DNA from: Micromonospora avicenniae | Lineage (GTDB): Bacteria > Actinomycetota > Actinomycetes > Mycobacteriales > Micromonosporaceae | Length of the DNA stretch: 64,000 nucleotides | Assembly (NCBI RefSeq): GCF_900156065.1 | Contig: NZ_FTNF01000004.1 | Location: forward strand, 186,001 to 250,000 | Direction: 5' to 3' | Shown here: piece by piece, positions 16,601-23,414 of the stretch | How the letters are laid out: the number at the start of each line of letters is the position of its first letter | Numbering within the stretch: position 1 is the first letter of the stretch | Made by a program: the position numbers and the translations under genes | Notes under the pieces: model-generated | The model's input: the letters and a program-made list of their open reading frames with translations, nothing else | Told to the model about the DNA's origin: nothing | The model's database searches: none

Positions 16601-17449
16601 CGGTACGAAGCTTCGGGCCTCGGTGACCTGGCCGGCCAGGTCCGGGTGCTCGGCGTCGACGCCGGTGTCGAGGACGGCGACCGGTACGCCGGCGCCGGTG
16701 TTGCCGCCGGCCCACACCTGCGGCGCGCCGATCTGCGCCGTGGTGTCGGCCAGGGCGGCGCGCACCTTGCCGTCCAGCCACACCTTTGTCACGCCGCCGG
16801 CGAACCGCACCGGTCCGGCATGGGACTGCTTCGCGGCCGGGGCCCCGGAGGCCGCACCGGTGAGGAAGCTCCAGAAGCGATCCGCCTGGTGGCGGTCGGC
16901 CTCGACCGCCGCGCCCTGCACGCTGGGCAGGTCGCGGACGCGGGTCGCGCCGGTCGGCGTGGTCTTGGCCCGCGCGGTCGCGTCCGTGTAGCTGAGGATG
17001 AGCGGCAGCCGGTCGCGGTGTGCGTCGTCGTAGCCGTCCTCGATCAGCTGGGTGACGTTGAAGAGCCGCTGGTCCAGCAGCCCCGACGCGAGGTACCGGG
17101 AGATCGAGTCGGGATAGACGTAGGTGTCCTTCCCGTACGTGACGACCTGGGCGCCGACCGGTTGGCCGGCCGGCCCGCGCACGTCGGTCGTGACGCCGCC
17201 GGAAGTGGGGGTGAGCGTGACCCGGTCGCCGTTCACCAGGGTGATCCTGTGCGGCACGCCGGCGAGGGCCGGCTCGGGACCGGCCACGGAGGACCCGGCG
17301 AGGGTGCTGTTCGGCGGCGCGGCCGTCGCGGGTGTGCCGACGCCGAGGGCGAGAGCGAGGACGGCGGCGAGCGCCACCTCGCGTCGGCGGATTGGAGGGA
17401 GGTTCAAGGACGCGGCTCCGTTCGTCGGGGGCGGAACGTTGCCGAGCAT
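13661..17449 (-). CDS. Secreted S8 family subtilisin-like serine peptidase
   Basis: 1262 residues. A signal peptide (EVALAAVLALALGVGTPATA) is followed by a propeptide-like region and an intact catalytic domain: Asp261 in AVLDTGVD, His293 in NGHGTHVAS and Ser467 in SGTSMATPHVAG. Beyond it are Ig-like/Fn3-like beta domains, a protease-associated (PA) insertion near residues 830-870 (VGGKVVVVRHTDTA) and a C-terminal exposed-strand domain. It is an exported endopeptidase, probably for extracellular protein breakdown. ATG 17449 is the listed start, but TTG at 17407 has GGAG 8 bases upstream and gives a cleaner signal peptide. An 18-bp palindrome covers the ATG. Confidence 0.9.
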   Translation of the reverse strand: MLGNVPPPTNGAASLNLPPIRRREVALAAVLALALGVGTPATAAPPNSTLAGSSVAGPEPALAGVPHRITLVNGDRVTLTPTSGGVTTDVRGPAGQPVGAQVVTYGKDTYVYPDSISRYLASGLLDQRLFNVTQLIEDGYDDAHRDRLPLILSYTDATARAKTTPTGATRVRDLPSVQGAAVEADRHQADRFWSFLTGAASGAPAAKQSHAGPVRFAGGVTKVWLDGKVRAALADTTAQIGAPQVWAGGNTGAGVPVAVLDTGVDAEHPDLAGQVTEARSFVPGEEVTDRNGHGTHVASTIAGTGAASDGRERGVAPGVELHVGKVLSDAGEGQDSWIVSGMEWAAREAKARVISMSLGGAPSDGTDLLSRSVNQLSAETGALFTIAAGNSGPDMQTVGAPGSADAALTVGAVDGLDRLAVFSSRGPRRGDNAMKPDITAPGVDVLAARSQYAPEGAGPYQTMSGTSMATPHVAGAAALLAAAHPQWTGQQLKDALMSTSKVTRQYDAYRGGAGRVDVAVSATVFATGVDFTALHWPYEPGQQTEHEVTYTNTGDASVTLDLTVEAPTAPAGLFTLTADRVTVPAHGTSSVTVHANLDRMADEDSYAYAMVVGAGPAGTPRLHTLVGLDKKGQRVGLTVTTKDRDGTGLAGQVLLKDITRDVVPQLYEVDESGRLDLQVRPGTYSILMHAEVPGVHGAHSVGRAVLVAPEIVVGDDDRTVTLDAGTLRQVTAVTPQRTSLAGLGVHYFRSYPDRYRLSDSYLLDPRYDSLWATPTGEPVEQGSFTLGIRWSLIQPPLTVQGKGGEYDDLRMQSGSGTGREGRHELDAVFVAGTTPADVAKARVGGKVVVVRHTDTATALAQADAAAAAGAALMIVVNDGYGRLDAWTDVPDPETPLPVASLGRDQGEELIKRIRRGDVRLTVEAHATPAYLYDLVDRHSGAVPENLTYRPRSGDLARVEVSFRNPAPGVGTWTRSDVSPDEPTTALNALPVPFPAQGERTDWLSAEDGNEWIEMANLTPLVLASEPVSYPAGRRTEQSWFAPVARPRVPQRSVLSGTPVLVGTELSTYGLPSWGDADPRHHGMTWGAEVAQTTSVHQGEDLIASAPGGGIGASVEPGRPVRLVVEAAQDGVSPYSTRTVTEWGVEFPDADPESVRQLPLIQLDYGVQTDPAGRAGRNSRLTVSASHLERAWHAGAIRTVEVELSYDDGRTWRRATGLRAEHGGWRLDLAAPKSARFASLRVTARDAVGNAVTQTVVRAFGLR

Positions 17450-17465
17450 GATCGCAATCGATCAT
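17448..17465. promoter_or_regulatory. 18-bp palindrome over the subtilase start
   Basis: Perfect inverted repeat ATGATCG-CAAT-CGATCAT. It covers the annotated ATG of the subtilase and lies about 40 bases before the alternative TTG start, so it is a plausible operator for that gene. The remaining 17466-17681 shows no clear gene or signal. Confidence 0.45.
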
Positions 17466-17681
17466 CGCGCCGGGACGGTCGGGGCATCCACAGCGGACAT
17501 CGGTGCAGGACGGCCCTCGGTGCGTGCCGCCGCCGTGCGGCCCGGCGGCCGGCGACGCCGCCGGTCGTCGCCCGGGTCGGCGCGGCCGCGCGAGGGCCCG
17601 GCGGCGGACGTCAGGGCGTGCGTCGAAGTCTTCAGTCGAGCTGGGCGCGCCGCAGGCCGGCCAGGGACGTCGACAAACGCC

Positions 17682-18365
17682 CTAGGCGCCGTCGGGGGTG
17701 AGCAGGCCGCGCAGCAGGCTGCGCAGCGCACGCTCGAAGAGGTCCGTGGCCGGCGGCGCGCTGACCGGTTCACTGAACGCGGCGAGCAGGTACGGGTACG
17801 GCGTGACGTCGAGGCCGACGAACGTGAGGGACTCGCCGGCGGTGCGTTTGCGGGCGAACAGGATCGCCACTCCGTTCATCATGCCGATCGCCTCGAACTT
17901 GGCGGCGAAGGGCGCCTCCACCGGTGCCATCACCTTCAGACAGGCGTCGAAGAAGGCCAGCGCCTCGGGGCCGATGGCGGAGGCCCGCTGGCTCAGCTCG
18001 AACAGCCACGGGTGGCGCTCGTGCACCGCCCGCTGCGCGCGAGCCATCCGCACCAACGTGTCGAGCCAGTCGCCGTCGGGCTCCGGGTACGGGCGCAACT
18101 CGGCGGCCACCCGGTCGGCCATCAGGTCCAGCAGGTCGTCCCGGGAGGACAGGTAGCGGTAGAGCGAGGCGGCTCCGGTCTCCAGCCGGGCGGCGACCGC
18201 CCGCATCGACACCGCCGCCAGCCCGCTGGCGTCCGCGATCGCGATCGCCGCCGTCACGAGTTCGTCCCGGCTGTGTGCGGGCGCCGGCCCGCGCGTTCCG
18301 CGTGCCGGTCGTCGAAAGATCGATTCTCGCTGGGTGTGGCCGGATTTCGGGGTCGCATCGTTCAC
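17682..18365 (-). CDS. TetR-family transcriptional regulator
   Basis: About 227 residues. The helix-turn-helix is clear (LVTAAIAIADASGLAAVSMR, AVAARLETGAASLYRYLSSR), followed by LLDLMADRVAAEL and a helical C-terminal ligand/dimer domain. GTG 18365 is used as the start; ATG 18389 is in frame but lies within the proposed operator. It is transcribed divergently from the alpha/beta hydrolase gene across a 54-base gap holding an inverted repeat, so it probably represses itself and the hydrolase. An open frame continues far upstream but only because it runs antisense through the hydrolase gene. Confidence 0.85.
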   Translation of the reverse strand: MNDATPKSGHTQRESIFRRPARGTRGPAPAHSRDELVTAAIAIADASGLAAVSMRAVAARLETGAASLYRYLSSRDDLLDLMADRVAAELRPYPEPDGDWLDTLVRMARAQRAVHERHPWLFELSQRASAIGPEALAFFDACLKVMAPVEAPFAAKFEAIGMMNGVAILFARKRTAGESLTFVGLDVTPYPYLLAAFSEPVSAPPATDLFERALRSLLRGLLTPDGA

Positions 18366-18377
18366 TGATCTACTGTA

Positions 18378-18400
18378 AACTGCAAACATCGTTCGCAGTT
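18378..18400. promoter_or_regulatory. Candidate TetR operator
   Basis: AACTGCAAAC-ATC-GTTCGCAGTT is an inverted repeat with 10-bp arms (one mismatch) and a 3-base spacer, sitting between the divergent TetR and hydrolase genes. Size and position fit a TetR dimer site. Confidence 0.55.
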
Positions 18401-18419
18401 GCGGGAAGGATGGGCGCTC

Positions 18420-19229
18420 ATGGAACGGGTCATCGCACCTGATGGCGAGAAGATCGTGCTCCACTCGACCGGCACCGGCCCGGACGTGGTCGTCGTACAC
18501 GGCGGTGGGGTGACCATCGAGCCGTACCGGAGGCTCGCGGACGCCCTCGCCGACCGCCACACCGTGCACCTCTACAACCGGCGGGGCCGGGCGGACGCAC
18601 CGGCCCGGCGCGAGCCCTACTCGGTGCAGCAGGAGATCGAGGACCTGGCCGCCGTACTCGCGCACACCGGAGCGCGTACGGTCCTCGGGCACAGCTCCGG
18701 CGGCTTCATCGCGCTGCGCGCCGCACTCACGCTGCCCATCGCACGGCTCGCGCTCTACGACCCGGCCGTCGCCGTCAACGGCATCCTCAAGGGCGACTTC
18801 ATCCCGGCGGCTCGGGCGGCGCTGCGCGCCGGCAAGACGGCCCGCGCGCTCGCGATCGTCGGTGCCGCGGGCAACCCGCAGTCGCCCGCGTCCCGGCTGC
18901 CGCTGGCCGTGCAGACCGTCCTCACCGGGCTGCTCCTGCGCCACCCCGTCGGGCGGCAGATGGGGGAACTGCTCGACATGACGCTCTACGAGACCGCCGA
19001 GATCGCGGCGCACGACGGCCCACCCGAGCAGTACGCGGACGTCACCGCCGAGGTGCTCTTCGCGTACGGGCAGGCGGGCCCTCCGCACTACCCGAAGCTC
19101 GCCGCGGCGCTGGCACCCGTCCTGCCGCGGATGCGGGTGCTGCCGATCCCACGCTCCGGTCACGACGGCATCAACCGGGCGCCGGCGCACCTGGTCGAGC
19201 CACTCTCCGCGTTCCTGTCCGCAGCCTGA
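18420..19229 (+). CDS. Alpha/beta hydrolase
   Basis: 269 residues. The oxyanion turn VVVVHGGG is followed by the nucleophile elbow GHSSGG (Ser92), and a C-terminal catalytic His lies in SGHDGIN. The acid is probably in the strand preceding FAYGQAGPP. No signal peptide is present, so it acts in the cytosol; the substrate is unknown. ATG 18420 was chosen because GGAAGGA lies about 10 bases upstream. Expression is probably controlled by the divergent TetR. A hairpin terminator follows the stop. Confidence 0.85.
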   Translation: MERVIAPDGEKIVLHSTGTGPDVVVVHGGGVTIEPYRRLADALADRHTVHLYNRRGRADAPARREPYSVQQEIEDLAAVLAHTGARTVLGHSSGGFIALRAALTLPIARLALYDPAVAVNGILKGDFIPAARAALRAGKTARALAIVGAAGNPQSPASRLPLAVQTVLTGLLLRHPVGRQMGELLDMTLYETAEIAAHDGPPEQYADVTAEVLFAYGQAGPPHYPKLAAALAPVLPRMRVLPIPRSGHDGINRAPAHLVEPLSAFLSAA

Positions 19230-19230
19230 C

Positions 19231-19251
19231 CGGCCCGGTCCCACCGGGCCG
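19231..19251. terminator. Bidirectional hairpin between hydrolase and SDR genes
   Basis: A 9-bp perfect stem (CGGCCCGGT / ACCGGGCCG) with a CCC loop fills the 30-base gap between two convergent stops. Confidence 0.6.
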
Positions 19252-19259
19252 CAGCCCGA

Positions 19260-20075
19260 TCACGAGGCGCGGTGAAGCCAGGGCCCGAGGAGCTTCGTAG
19301 TGAGCCGGTGCAGGTCCTCCCGGAACGTCGCGTCCCGGACCTGCCCGGCCGGCTCGGCGACCTGCCGCTCGTCCAGATAGGCGCCGCTGGGGACGTCCGC
19401 TCGCAGCGCGGCGGCCACGACGTTCTCGCCGCCGCGGGACGCGGGCTCCCCGCGGACGGCGAACATCGCGTGCAACAGGGAGGTCGCCACGACACCGGGG
19501 TGGACGCTGACGATCCCCGGCCGGATGTGGGCTGCCTCCCGCACGGCGTGGGCGACGAGCGCGAGCTTCGACCGGGCGTACGCGGTGGTCGGCTCGTACC
19601 GGCGCCGCAGCTGCGGGTCGTCCAGATCGAACGTGGTCGACAGGTGCGTCGCGGACGCCACGTGCACCACCCGTCCCGTCCCGGGCACGAGCGGCAGCAG
19701 GCGCTCGGTGAGCAGGACCGCCGCCAGATAGTTGGTCTGCAGCGTCGCCTCGTACCCGTCGCTGCTGCACCGGCGCTGCGGCGCGCCGGGCCGCCCCGCG
19801 TTGTTGATCAGAACGTCGACCTGATCGGTGGTACCCGTGACGTGGTCGGCCAGGGCCACGACGTCGTCGAGGCGGTCGAAGTCGGCCGGCACGTAGACGA
19901 CCTCCGCCTGGCCGGCGGAGCGCAGCCGGTCGAGCAGCGGCCGCACGGCCGAGGCCGGTTCGGGACCGTGCACGATCAGTCGTCGGGCCGACCCGGCAAG
20001 GAGCTGTGCCGCCGCCGCGCCGATCCCGCTGGTCGCCCCGGTCAGCACCACGGTCGCGGGGTTCTGGTCGGTCAT
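19260..20075 (-). CDS. Short-chain dehydrogenase/reductase
   Basis: 271 residues from ATG 20075. The Rossmann cofactor loop TGATSGIG (residues 12-19), the NNAG motif and the catalytic Y-x3-K in TAYARSK, with an upstream Ser in VASATHLS, mark a classical SDR with an NADP(H)/NAD(H)-dependent oxidoreductase role. The substrate is not predictable. It is divergent from the LysM-like gene across a 146-base region that carries an 11-bp inverted repeat. An in-frame ATG 42 bases upstream was not preferred. Confidence 0.85.
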   Translation of the reverse strand: MTDQNPATVVLTGATSGIGAAAAQLLAGSARRLIVHGPEPASAVRPLLDRLRSAGQAEVVYVPADFDRLDDVVALADHVTGTTDQVDVLINNAGRPGAPQRRCSSDGYEATLQTNYLAAVLLTERLLPLVPGTGRVVHVASATHLSTTFDLDDPQLRRRYEPTTAYARSKLALVAHAVREAAHIRPGIVSVHPGVVATSLLHAMFAVRGEPASRGGENVVAAALRADVPSGAYLDERQVAEPAGQVRDATFREDLHRLTTKLLGPWLHRAS

Positions 20076-20137
20076 CGCTTGTCGCTTCCACTCGGCCCGT
20101 CCACTCGGTCCCATCATCGCCGGGCCGTACGTCGGCC

Positions 20138-20168
20138 CGACGCGGTTCGCCCGGGGAGAACCGCGTCG
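20138..20168. promoter_or_regulatory. 11-bp inverted repeat in the SDR / LysM-like divergent promoter
   Basis: CGACGCGGTTC and GAACCGCGTCG are perfect inverted arms separated by 9 bases, 53 bases upstream of the LysM-like gene. The inner GGTTC/GAACC half-sites recall the TTGAACCG boxes at other type VII genes, though the spacing differs. It could be an operator or a short RNA hairpin. Confidence 0.45.
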
Positions 20169-20221
20169 CGTACGGTCTGGGCCGAACCTGCGGGGTGAGC
20201 GTTCGCGAGGGATGGTGCGGA

Positions 20222-21553
20222 GTGGGCAGGTGGGTCAGGAACGGGTTGCTCCTCGGTCTCGCGATGAGCCTCGCCCCGATGATCACGCCAGTCGCGGCGC
20301 CGGCCGCCCCGGTCCCGGCACATGCGGCCGAGTCGGCGTCGGCCGGTTCCCCGGCGCCCCCGGGCGAGACCCGGTACTACGTGGTCGGGCCGCCCCGCGA
20401 CGGCCAGCGCGAGTACCTGTACCAGATCGCGGTGCAGACCCTCGGTGACGGCAACCGGTACCGAGAGATCTTCGAGCTCAACCGCGACCGCCGGCAGCCG
20501 GACGGCGGCACCCTGACGGACCCACTCACGGCGCTGCGACCCGGCTGGATCCTCGAACTGCCGCCCGACGCCAAGGGCGCGGCGGTACGCGTCGGCCCGC
20601 TGCCGTCCCCATCGGACACGCGGCCTGGCGGGCCGGCCGCCGCCGCGGAGGAGGGCACGAACGCCACCCCGTACCTGGTCGGCGCCGCCGGGCTGATCGT
20701 GATGGCGGCGCTGCTCGCCGTCGTGCTGCGGCTGGCGCGAGGCGGCCGCCGGCCACGGCCCGCCGACCCGGAAACCGTCGCGCCGGAGACCGTCGAATCG
20801 ACGGTGCCGGAGGCCGCCGACCCGGCCGAGCCCGCGGAGAGCACCGAGCCGGCGGAGGCCGCCCGGCCGGCCGAGCCCACCGAAGCCGAACCCGACAACG
20901 CGGAGCTCCGCCCTGTCCCCCGCCCCGAGGTCGCCACCAACGCCGACGCCACCGGATCCCCCGAGGCCGCCGCCACCACCGTCGTCGAGCGTCCCGTGTC
21001 GCTGCTGGCGGCATCGGGGCGGGTGGTGGTGCAACTCGAGTCCCTCGTGGATGCCCCGGACCGGCTCGACGTACGGCTGCTCGGCAGCGCACCCGACGGC
21101 ATCGCGGAGACGCCCTGCGCCTGGGTCGGTGACGGCCGGCTGCCGGACGCCACCCTGCCCGTCGTCCTCGGCCGGCAGGGCGAGCGGCGGCTCTTCGTCG
21201 ACCTCGCCGCCGCACCCGACGTCTTCACCATCACCGGCGTGCCGTCGGCGGCCCGCCGGCAGGCGCGCGCCGTCGCCGAGCAGCTCCGTACGGCGGGCGC
21301 GACGGTGATCGTCGTAGGCGACGCGCTCGGCCCCGACCTTCCCGCCGAGTACCAGCGGCTGGAGATGTTCCCCGACGCCGACAGCGCGGCACCGGCCGGA
21401 CCGGCCGTGGTGTTCAGTGGCGGCCTGCGTGGGGCGGAACTGACCACGGCGCGCGCCCTGGCCGCCCGGACCGGCCACCAGGCGGTGCCGGTGCTGGTCG
21501 GCGAGGTGGTGCGGTCCCGCTGGTCGGTACGGGTCACCGAGTCCACTCGCTGA
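20222..21553 (+). CDS. LysM-like membrane protein, type VII-associated
   Basis: 443 residues. A signal peptide (NGLLLGLAMSLAPMITPVAA) is followed by an exported LysM-like domain (about 50-130: start YYVV, core REIFELNRDRRQ, end LRPGWILELPPDA). One transmembrane helix (about 145-170, LVGAAGLIVMAALLAVVLRL), a Pro/Glu/Ala-rich stretch and a cytosolic alpha/beta domain (about 260-440) complete it. The LysM-like module is clearly paralogous to the one at the N-terminus of the next gene. It probably anchors the secretion complex to peptidoglycan (inference). GTG 20222 gives a clean signal peptide with GAGGG upstream; longer starts would add non-conserved sequence. First gene of the plus-strand type VII block. 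Confidence 0.7.
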   Translation: MGRWVRNGLLLGLAMSLAPMITPVAAPAAPVPAHAAESASAGSPAPPGETRYYVVGPPRDGQREYLYQIAVQTLGDGNRYREIFELNRDRRQPDGGTLTDPLTALRPGWILELPPDAKGAAVRVGPLPSPSDTRPGGPAAAAEEGTNATPYLVGAAGLIVMAALLAVVLRLARGGRRPRPADPETVAPETVESTVPEAADPAEPAESTEPAEAARPAEPTEAEPDNAELRPVPRPEVATNADATGSPEAAATTVVERPVSLLAASGRVVVQLESLVDAPDRLDVRLLGSAPDGIAETPCAWVGDGRLPDATLPVVLGRQGERRLFVDLAAAPDVFTITGVPSAARRQARAVAEQLRTAGATVIVVGDALGPDLPAEYQRLEMFPDADSAAPAGPAVVFSGGLRGAELTTARALAARTGHQAVPVLVGEVVRSRWSVRVTESTR

Positions 21554-21607
21554 CGCGAACCGGCGGCGCGACGGGACTGTCACGTTGCTCGACCTCACGG
21601 ATCGGAA

Positions 21608-21617
21608 TTTGAACCGG
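21608..21617 (+). promoter_or_regulatory. TTGAACCG box upstream of the first pseudo-mycosin
   Basis: TTTGAACCGG, preceded by CGGAA, lies in the 154-base gap before the LysM/mycosin gene, about 90 bases from its GTG. Its 10 bases are identical to the box before eccD. Confidence 0.45.
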
Positions 21618-21707
21618 TGGGCCTGGCGCAGCGTCGTCGGTGAGGGCGACCGCGCGGTTCCACCACGGGTCGTTCACATGCACACGGCGAGGCGAAGGAG
21701 GCCGGCG

Positions 21708-23414
21708 GTGACGGCGAAGGTGCGGGCCTGGCCCATCCTGCTCGGCAGCGTGGCCCTGGTGGCCGCCCTGCCGCAGGTGGCCGGGCCGGATCAGACATCG
21801 GACGCGACCGTCCCGGCGCCGGTGTCCGTCACGGTGTCGGCAACGCCCACCCCGTCCGCGGCCAACGCGGACTCGGACAGTGGCGCGTACGTCAAGTACT
21901 ACACCGTGGCGTCGGGCCCGGACGGCGCGGAGAGCCTGGCGGCGATCGCCGGACGGTTGCTCGGCGCCGCCAACCGGGCCGAGGAGATCTACCGGCTCAA
22001 CGTGGGCCGGAAGCAGGCCGACGGTCAGGCCCTGGCGGACTCCCGGCAACTGCGCGCGGGCTGGGCCCTCATCCTGCCCTGGGACGCCGTCGGGGACGGC
22101 GTACGCATCGGCCCGTTGCCCACACAACCGTCGTCCGGACCGGACCAGGCGCCGGCCGTACCGCCGGTGAACCCGCCCCGGCCGCCGAAGCCCGGCAAGG
22201 GCACCCGCCCGCCGACGTCGTCCCGGTGCGCCAGCTCCGTGCCGTCCCGCCCCGACTCCGGCTGGGCCCAGGAGCGGGTGGCCCCGGACCAGGCCTGGGG
22301 CCGTACGCGTGGTGCGGGGGTGCTCGTCGCGGTCGTCGACTCCGGGGTGGACGGCAGCCTTCCGGAGCTCGGCGGGCGGGTCGCGGTCGGCGCGGACATC
22401 CCGTCCGGCACCGGCCGCGGCGACGTCGACTGTCTCGGCTCGGGCACCGCGATGGCGAGCATCATCGGCGCCCGCCCCGCCGATGCGGCGGCACCAGCCG
22501 GAACCGGCCGGACGCAGCCGGCGACGGTCGCCGGAATCGCGCCGGAGACCACGATCCTGCCGTTGCGGGTGGTCGGCGACGTACCCCAGTCCAAGCCGGC
22601 CGACGCCGCGACCGCCATCGAGGTCGCGGTCTCGGCAGGCGCCCGCGTGGTCGCGCTCGGCGCCTTCGTCGACCTCGCCGACCCGGCGGTGGCGGAGGCG
22701 ATCGGCCGGGCGTCCGAACATGACGTCGTGGTGGTGGCTCCCGCGCCGACCGGCACCGACGCCTCGCCGTCGCCCGCCCCGAAGACCGGGCCGGACGCGT
22801 TGCTGCGCGTCGGTGGAGTCGGCCCGGAGGGGCAACCGGCGGCGAACTACCGGCCCTCCGGAGCCGACGTGATCGCGCCGGGCATCGACGTGGCCAGCCT
22901 CGGCGCCGGCGGTACGGGGATACGTGCCAGCAGTGGCTCGCAGTACGCCGTCGCCTTCGTGGCCGGCACGGCGGCCCTGGTCCGGTCCGCGTTCCCGAAC
23001 CTGAGCGCCGCGCAGGTCGTACACCGGATCATGACCACGGCCGACCGGGGCGGACGACCCGACGCGGACCCGGCGACCGGCTGGGGCATGATCGACCCGA
23101 ACTCGGCTGTCGTCACGACCCTCGCCGAGGAGGCGCCACCCGCGTCCGACGACGGCGGTGGCTCCGGACCGGTGCGGATCCTCATCATCGCCCTGCTGGC
23201 CGTGGCTGGGATCGCCGCGATCGCGGTGCTGGCCAGGCGTCCCTCCACCGCCGGTGACCCGGTCGAGGAGACCACCGACGACGCCGACGACACCTCGGGA
23301 GACGGGCCCGGGGACGCGGACGCCCCCGGGGACAGGGACGCTGCCGGGGAGGCCGCTGTCCCCGTGACCGCCGCCGGAACGCCGGGAACCGGCGCGGCCG
23401 GCGCACGCGAGTGA
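21708..23414 (+). CDS. LysM-like/mycosin fusion, catalytically incomplete S8 peptidase homologue
   Basis: 568 residues. A signal peptide (AWPILLGSVALVAALPQVAG), a LysM-like domain (about 60-140) and a Pro-rich linker lead to a mycosin-type subtilase domain (about 175-470). A C-terminal transmembrane helix (about 490-510, RILIIALLAVAGIAAIAVLA) and an acidic tail follow. The catalytic Asp is kept (Asp211, VVDSGVDG). The His position reads LGSGTAMAS (Ser245 for His), and the Ser position reads SGSQYAVAFVAG (Gln412 for Ser). It therefore cannot work as a normal serine protease. MycP of mycobacteria is needed to stabilise the ESX membrane complex independently of proteolysis, and this protein may keep only that role. 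GTG 21708 has GAAGGAGG 6 bases upstream, a strong reason for this start. It overlaps the next gene by GTGA. Confidence 0.85.
   Translation: MTAKVRAWPILLGSVALVAALPQVAGPDQTSDATVPAPVSVTVSATPTPSAANADSDSGAYVKYYTVASGPDGAESLAAIAGRLLGAANRAEEIYRLNVGRKQADGQALADSRQLRAGWALILPWDAVGDGVRIGPLPTQPSSGPDQAPAVPPVNPPRPPKPGKGTRPPTSSRCASSVPSRPDSGWAQERVAPDQAWGRTRGAGVLVAVVDSGVDGSLPELGGRVAVGADIPSGTGRGDVDCLGSGTAMASIIGARPADAAAPAGTGRTQPATVAGIAPETTILPLRVVGDVPQSKPADAATAIEVAVSAGARVVALGAFVDLADPAVAEAIGRASEHDVVVVAPAPTGTDASPSPAPKTGPDALLRVGGVGPEGQPAANYRPSGADVIAPGIDVASLGAGGTGIRASSGSQYAVAFVAGTAALVRSAFPNLSAAQVVHRIMTTADRGGRPDADPATGWGMIDPNSAVVTTLAEEAPPASDDGGGSGPVRILIIALLAVAGIAAIAVLARRPSTAGDPVEETTDDADDTSGDGPGDADAPGDRDAAGEAAVPVTAAGTPGTGAAGARE

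Noticed and set aside
13787..17701. Long plus-strand open frame opposite the subtilase gene
   Set aside because: It mirrors the third-position GC bias of the minus-strand subtilase, encodes low-complexity Arg/Gly-rich sequence and has no family motif, while the opposite strand has a full catalytic triad.
18366..19244. N-terminal extension of the TetR gene giving a 520-residue protein
   Set aside because: The extra part runs antisense through the alpha/beta hydrolase gene and is low-complexity. The TetR helix-turn-helix begins near the chosen start.
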